From the NCBI GenBank assembly GCA_964452465.1, contig CAYVMD010000039.1:1-18317 (forward strand): a DNA stretch of 18,317 nucleotides. The letters run 5' to 3'. Position numbers and translations under genes: made by a program. The notes beneath the pieces are model-generated. The model was not told the origin of the DNA. It saw nothing but the letters and a program-made list of their open reading frames with translations, and ran no database searches. Positions 14,905-18,317 of the stretch are shown here, in pieces. The stretch comes from CAYVMD01 sp964452465. Lineage in GTDB: Bacteria; Armatimonadota; JACIXR01. Position 1 is the first letter of the stretch, and the number at the start of each line of letters is the position of its first letter.

Positions 14905-14936
14905 TAAGATCACCTCCCGGGCTTCAAGCGAAGTCC

Positions 14937-15277
14937 TTATAGAACTTCAGGAATAGAGAGGAAGCGAAAGAGGTTATCCCTTCCCATCCCGTCCCATTGG
15001 GATTGATATAGACCTCCTCCCAGGTATAAATTTACCGCTACCTTCGAGCCATCGGGAGAAAGGGAAGCCCCGAAAATCCGGACACCTTCTTCCCTCCCTA
15101 TTGTGGAAGCCCGGCAATAATAGAGATACATGATGAAGGAACCATCCGCGACCAAAGGGGATTATACCCTCCCTGCTTCGTCAATTGCCTTTGGTGTGTG
15201 CCATCGGCGTTCATCACCCAAATGTTCCAGGAACATCCTAGGCAAATCATCCACATTCTAAAAAATCTACCCATCAT
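14937..15277 (-). pseudogene. Broken PD40/TolB-like beta-propeller lipoprotein gene
   Basis: A ribosome-binding site (GGGAGAGGTGAGG, 15293-15281) precedes ATG ATG at 15277. The first about 15 residues look like a short lipoprotein signal ending LGCS, followed at once by NIWVMNADGTHQRQLT, a PD40 propeller blade. At about 15147-15152 the expected W-S-P-D-G-S has lost one base: TGGTCG CG GATGGT, and the next blade continues in another frame as DGSFIMYLYY...GASLSPDGSKVAVNLYL to a stop at 14937. An intact propeller needs many more blades, so an internal deletion plus a frameshift are both inferred. A one-base sequencing error would explain the frameshift but not the missing length. Confidence 0.7.
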
Positions 15278-15329
15278 CGTCCTCACCTCTCCCTTGCTTC
15301 CATAAATAATCATAACACCCCCATTTTCT

Positions 15330-15354
15330 TGTAAAGACTTTGTCCCCCTTTACA
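15330..15354. repeat. Inverted repeat TGTAAAG-N11-CTTTACA
   Basis: Perfect 7-bp arms separated by 11 bases, in the gap between the lipoprotein gene and the PD40 pseudogene. On the minus strand the proximal arm gives TTTACA, followed after 15 bases by TATGAT, so it may belong to the pseudogene's promoter/operator. The rest of 15300-15421 shows no gene. Confidence 0.5.
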
Positions 15355-15421
15355 GGCTGTTAAGCCACCTGAAGGGCAAGTCTCGAGAAGCCAAGGTTTG
15401 GGGTTTCTAACAAACGATTTT

Positions 15422-16483
15422 TTATCTCCCTGATATGCTTTTCCAAACTCGGTATCCTAGCTTTTCCGTCCCGTCAATCTTGATTAAGCCGACCGCGTCG
15501 TTTTCGTTTAAATCATGGAGCCATGACCAACCAAACAAATGTAAATCTATTCCCCTATCGCGAGTGAGTCGACTTGTTGCCTGTATGATGAAATTCGCCT
15601 GGGCTTGTTCTCCTCCCAGCGCATCAAGCGATGCCCAGGCGATTTCACTGAAGCCAAATGGCTTCCCCGGCATGTAATCCGCAGCCTTGGAATAATAATC
15701 ATCGGGAATCATCGAGGGATCGGTTTTCCCAGTGGCATAGGGATAACTTGTAAAAACCAATAAATCCATTTTGTTTGGATTGAACAAACGAAGGACTTCC
15801 AAGTTTGCCTCCCGATTTTCGGAAACGATCTCCCTGGCGAAGACACAAAAGACCTTCGTTTTAGGTGAGAGTTTCTTAACCGCGTCGTAAATTTCTTCAT
15901 ATAGACTCACATAGTTTTTGAAACCGTTTGGCCCATCTTCACCATATTTTTCATACCATCTGTTTACCTCGTTTCCAAGCGATAGGTATAGCGGATGTGC
16001 GGATTTCACTACCTCGAGCACCGCTTGCTTATATGCCCTTCTCCATGCAGGGTTGCTCAAAGTTGCGTTTTTCATTCCCGGTGGAGTAACAAGGGTTAAC
16101 CCCCTGCCTATAAATGATAGATGAATTATTGGGAACATCCCCTTATCACGAATGAGGCGTTTGACGAAGGTTCGCCCCCAACTTCCCTTTAAGTCATCGG
16201 CAAGTTTGTAAAACGGAGTAGGTCTGCCCCATACTGGAACGAACTCCGCGTACTGGGCAGTCTGGGCATAGGCATCGTCGAACGACTGCCCTTTGGCTGT
16301 AGTAGGCAACACCCCCATAAAGAATCCCCTTGACGGAAATCGGGGAGCATCATCAGGGACAATTGTTCCTCTTTCAGGGGAATTTCCCTTTTTCGCACAT
16401 CCGCTTAGCAACAAAAATGCGATTAAGAGCGCCACCCAAAGCGTTATCCTTCCTACCTCTTTTGAGTTTGTCTTTTTATTCAT
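15422..16483 (-). CDS. Glycosidase-like lipoprotein (clan GH-A, GH53-like)
   Basis: A 353-residue predicted lipoprotein. The N-terminus has basic residues, a hydrophobic core and the lipobox LLSGC with Cys29 as the lipidation site, so it should be membrane-anchored outside the cytoplasm. The rest looks like a TIM-barrel hydrolase of clan A: SLGNEVNRW (N171-E172) is the typical Asn-Glu acid/base at the end of strand 4, and GFSEIAWAS (E280) fits the strand-7 nucleophile. GH53 galactanases are the nearest family I can suggest; substrate is unknown. The ATG at 16483 is preceded by GGGAGG 7 bases upstream; a longer frame from TTG at 16498 would include that site in coding sequence. Element copy 4 lies immediately upstream and may provide its promoter. 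A fragment of a related sequence lies at 13874-13910. Confidence 0.75.
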   Translation of the reverse strand: MNKKTNSKEVGRITLWVALLIAFLLLSGCAKKGNSPERGTIVPDDAPRFPSRGFFMGVLPTTAKGQSFDDAYAQTAQYAEFVPVWGRPTPFYKLADDLKGSWGRTFVKRLIRDKGMFPIIHLSFIGRGLTLVTPPGMKNATLSNPAWRRAYKQAVLEVVKSAHPLYLSLGNEVNRWYEKYGEDGPNGFKNYVSLYEEIYDAVKKLSPKTKVFCVFAREIVSENREANLEVLRLFNPNKMDLLVFTSYPYATGKTDPSMIPDDYYSKAADYMPGKPFGFSEIAWASLDALGGEQAQANFIIQATSRLTRDRGIDLHLFGWSWLHDLNENDAVGLIKIDGTEKLGYRVWKSISGR

Positions 16484-16516
16484 GCTCCTACCTCCCAATT
16501 ACTGCCGACTTTTTAG

Positions 16517-16633
16517 AAACCTCACGCACCTTAAGCCCTTTTCAGTCCAACGCTGTCGCAATGATAATATACCCAAACTCCTTTGTAAACAATAAGTGGG
16601 GCATAGCATTTCCTTCCTATTTGTAAGAAGTTT
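16517..16633 (+). mobile_element. TIR element, copy 4 (short form, 117 bp)
   Basis: Left end AAACCTCACGCACC and right end TTGTAAGAAGTTT. It keeps only the two ends of copy 1: the left about 75 bases and the right CTTCCT...AAGAAGTTT, so it is an internal-deletion form. It fills the gap between the divergent lipoprotein and acetyltransferase genes. Confidence 0.78.
16561..16589 (-). promoter_or_regulatory. Outward promoter inside element copy 4, toward the lipoprotein gene
   Basis: Minus strand TTTACA (16589-16584) and TATCAT (16566-16561) with a 17-base spacer. Predicted start about 16554, giving a leader of about 70 bases to the lipoprotein ATG at 16483. The same pair with the same spacing recurs in copies 2 and 5 (TTGCCA/TATCAT, TTTAGA/TACCAT). 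Confidence 0.55.
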
Positions 16634-16697
16634 TATGTTGCTTCGCCTTTGGTTTATCTCTAAAATCTTTCCTGCTATGGCTGAGGAGAACATCACC

Positions 16698-17150
16698 ATG
16701 CTGAGGGATGATTTGAAGGATCTCCCCGAGATCACCCTGCCCGAGGGCTACATCCTTACCACCTTTCGCCCCGGCGATGAGGAGAGATGGGTTGCCCTCA
16801 TGAGGGAGGTTTTCCCCGAATCGGATTGGACCCTGGAGAAGTTCCAGGAGGAGTTCGGAAGCAAGGTCCAATTCGACCCAGAAGGTCTGTTCTTCATAGT
16901 GAAGGATGGTGAGTATGTTGCAAGTGCCCTGGGATGGCGCGATACCCCCGAGGAGAAAGTGGTGGGCAGGGTGCACTGGGTGGGTGTAAGGAGCGATCAA
17001 AGGGGGAAGGGCTTAGGGAAGGCGGTCGTCCTGGCGGTGCTCCATTATCTCAAAAGGAAGGGCTTCAAAAAGGCTATTCTGGACACCCAAACCTATCGCC
17101 CCATTGCCATTAACCTCTATAAATCGCTCGGCTTTCGGATCGTAAAATAA
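16698..17150 (+). CDS. GNAT-family N-acetyltransferase
   Basis: Acetyl-CoA-dependent acyltransferase of the GNAT fold; substrate unknown. After an N-terminal extension starting LRDDLKDLPEITLPEGY, the GNAT strands follow, with the acetyl-CoA pyrophosphate loop VRSDQRGKGLGKAVV (Q/RxxGxG/A pattern) and the C-terminal QTYRPIAINLYKSLGFRIV, the usual strand 5 and last helix. The frame is open from 16596, but the region before 16690 overlaps element copy 4 and translates to a hydrophobic stretch with no support. The ATG at 16698 has GAGGAG 9 bases upstream and gives 150 residues, so I use it; the ATG at 16677 is an alternative. The gene diverges from the lipoprotein gene and is followed 4 bases later by element copy 5. 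Confidence 0.88.
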   Translation: MLRDDLKDLPEITLPEGYILTTFRPGDEERWVALMREVFPESDWTLEKFQEEFGSKVQFDPEGLFFIVKDGEYVASALGWRDTPEEKVVGRVHWVGVRSDQRGKGLGKAVVLAVLHYLKRKGFKKAILDTQTYRPIAINLYKSLGFRIVK

Positions 17151-17154
17151 CGAA

Positions 17155-17412
17155 AAACTTCTTGCGTCATTAGCCTTTTTAAGGCTGACGCTGACAATGG
17201 TAGCACACCTCAATTCTTTTCTAAACGCGGTGCGTTTTTGCTCGTATACACCTACCCTGCCTTTGGGTGGTCTTGCTGGGAGGAAACGAATCATACCTTC
17301 AAGACACAGGTTAGCGTGGGGGAAAGAGGGTGATTTCTCGATGTTTCATCGAGATGGGAAGGGGCAGAAGCAAAGGGAAGGTAGGAGTTCCTTGCTATCG
17401 GGCAAGAAGTTT
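17155..17412 (+). mobile_element. TIR element, copy 5 (258 bp)
   Basis: Left end AAACTTCTTGCGTC and right end GGGCAAGAAGTTT form clear terminal inverted repeats. GAA occurs directly before the left end (17152-17154) and directly after the right end (17413-17415), a possible 3-bp target duplication. It contains AGCCTT-TTT-AAGGCT near the left end and a perfect 8-bp hairpin TCTCGATG-TTT-CATCGAGA at 17336-17354. The right half is alignable with copy 1 (about 7030-7110). It lacks the twin GAA-loop hairpins of copies 1 and 6. It separates the convergent acetyltransferase and thioredoxin-like genes; no gene is evident in it. Confidence 0.82.
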
Positions 17413-17435
17413 GAAATTAACTCCCCGAAGGCGAT

Positions 17436-17951
17436 TCACTTCCCCGCTTTAGGATACGCCTTTTCTATCTCCTGTTTTACTGCCTCCTTGATATCCTCCA
17501 GGGTGTAGGGTCCCGCTACCTTGGGAGGCGCCGGGGCGCCCTTTGCCACCGGAGGAGGACTTGCCATGGGTCCATGGAGGATCACTTTGCGTCCCTCTAT
17601 CGTGAATTCCTGCTTTCCATTTATCGCGATGCCCAAACAAGTCGCAACGCCGGGCGGAGGGGAGACGGTGTATTTGATGTAGACCTTGTCCCCAAATTCT
17701 TGATGGATCTCCTTGCCCAATTCCATGAATTGAGGAGCATGGCAAGCGAAGGGAGGAGCGATTATCTCCACCACCACTTTAGCCTGGGGATTGCCCAACG
17801 GCTGGGGAAGGTTCTGCATCTGTTGCATTAAATGTTGCACCTCTTCCCTCCTTCCCAACTCCCGCAGGGCAAGCCCTCCCCAGAGGTACCAAACCACTCC
17901 CGCTACTATCACTAACACCACCAAAACCATCACCAACGCTCTTAGCCTCAT
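17436..17951 (-). CDS. Membrane-anchored thioredoxin-fold protein without CxxC
   Basis: A 171-residue protein with one N-terminal membrane anchor (about 3-24) and a short helical spacer, placing the rest outside the cytoplasm. Residues about 57-130 fit a minimal thioredoxin-like fold: VVVEIIAPPFACHAPQ, a helix, then VYIKYTVSPP. The position of the usual CxxC reads FACHAP, with a single Cys70; the only other cysteine is Cys105 in VATCLGIAINGK. Classical dithiol exchange is therefore doubtful; a Cys70-Cys105 pair or a structural/metal role is possible. The C-terminus is YTLEDIKEAVKQEIEKAYPKAGK after a Pro-rich linker. The ATG at 17951 has GGAGGT 5 bases upstream and a strong promoter. A 51-base duplicate of its 3' end lies at 13912-13962. 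Confidence 0.72.
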   Translation of the reverse strand: MRLRALVMVLVVLVIVAGVVWYLWGGLALRELGRREEVQHLMQQMQNLPQPLGNPQAKVVVEIIAPPFACHAPQFMELGKEIHQEFGDKVYIKYTVSPPPGVATCLGIAINGKQEFTIEGRKVILHGPMASPPPVAKGAPAPPKVAGPYTLEDIKEAVKQEIEKAYPKAGK

Positions 17952-17972
17952 CTTTTACCTCCTTTCATTTTC

Positions 17973-18001
17973 ATTTTAAAGATCCCTCCTTCTCTTGACA
18001 A
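17973..18001 (-). promoter_or_regulatory. Promoter of the thioredoxin-like gene
   Basis: Minus strand TTGTCA (18001-17996) and TAAAAT (17978-17973) with a 17-base spacer. The predicted start is near 17966, leaving a leader of about 15 bases that holds little more than the GGAGGT site. Confidence 0.75.
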
Positions 18002-18026
18002 TCAACCGCGGTCCCTCAAAGACGAC

Positions 18027-18317
18027 AAACTTCTTGCCCCATAAGCCTTTTCAGTCTTTCATTGCCATAACGATAGCCTACTCCAAAAATCCTTTGTAAA
18101 AATGCGCTGGGAAAGAGCCCAAAACAAGCCTTCTTTATTTCGCCTTCTCCCCTCCGAAGGAGGGCGAGAAGGCCGTCCGCTCGAAGAGAGGGCGACCTTC
18201 TCATCGGTCTTTCCTTTGGAACCTTTGAGGAGTGGATGAAAGTTCTAACTGAATTTTACCCTCTTTGCCTTATTGGGCTTTTTGTTTGGTCTTCATGAGA
18301 GCAATGCTTATCGGAAT
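18027..18317 (+). mobile_element. TIR element, copy 6 (runs off the window)
   Basis: Left end AAACTTCTTGCCCC at 18027. From there to about 18281 it matches copy 1 (6691-6943) without gaps and with about one difference in ten bases, then diverges. It includes the GAA-loop hairpin CCCTCC/GGAGGG at 18150-18164. The right end lies beyond the window. No gene is supported in it; the minus-strand frame at 18016-18204 is shared with copy 1 but changes at non-synonymous sites. Confidence 0.8.

Noticed and set aside
14908..14917. GGAGGTGATC on the minus strand, a full match to the anti-Shine-Dalgarno sequence
   Set aside because: The next start codon (TTG) is followed at once by TAG, so no gene is served; probably chance or a relic.
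16596..16697. Upstream extension of the acetyltransferase frame
   Set aside because: It overlaps the right end of element copy 4, has no ribosome-binding site at its start, and a good site lies before the ATG at 16698.

Overview
This window looks like a chromosomal segment of a bacterium, possibly a thermophile from a lineage such as Armatimonadota/Fervidibacteria. That placement is inference from codon style (heavy use of AGG and ATA), a DapL-type lysine pathway and a PF12831-like FAD oxidoreductase; no rRNA is present to confirm it. 

Left part (1-6708, + strand) is a compact housekeeping run: the 3' end of topA, an MscS-type channel, an FAD-dependent oxidoreductase, dapF, a DapL-type LL-diaminopimelate aminotransferase and the GTPase hflX. 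Genes overlap or are separated by a few bases. A good promoter in front of dapF splits the run in two. dapF and dapL act in consecutive steps of diaminopimelate/lysine synthesis. 

Middle part (7238-13644, - strand) holds a tRNA-Leu(CAG) and then an AT-richer, probably acquired, type I restriction-modification operon. It is transcribed hsdR, hsdS, an extra PD-(D/E)XK nuclease gene, hsdM, with gaps of only 1-3 bases at two junctions and about 30 at the third. The extra nuclease inside the operon is its most unusual gene. 

Right part (13.7-18.3 kb) is looser and contains a peptidoglycan-editing factor (pgeF), a broken PD40 beta-propeller gene, a glycosidase-like lipoprotein, a GNAT acetyltransferase and a membrane-anchored thioredoxin-fold protein. 

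The main undescribed signal is a family of six non-coding, terminal-inverted-repeat elements (ends AAACTTCTTGCGCC / its reverse complement), all in the same orientation, in nearly every sizeable intergenic gap: 6691-7219, 7449-about 7580, 13666-about 13737, 16517-16633, 17155-17412 and 18027-window end. They look like MITEs of variable length. One has invaded the 3' end of hflX and replaced its last codons. Most carry a -35/-10-like pair pointing out of the left end, toward neighbouring minus-strand genes. Two of them bracket the restriction operon. Between hsdR and pgeF lies a mosaic made of an element copy, fragments related to two genes further right, and a degenerate copy of the tRNA-Leu promoter, which points to repeated rearrangement there.
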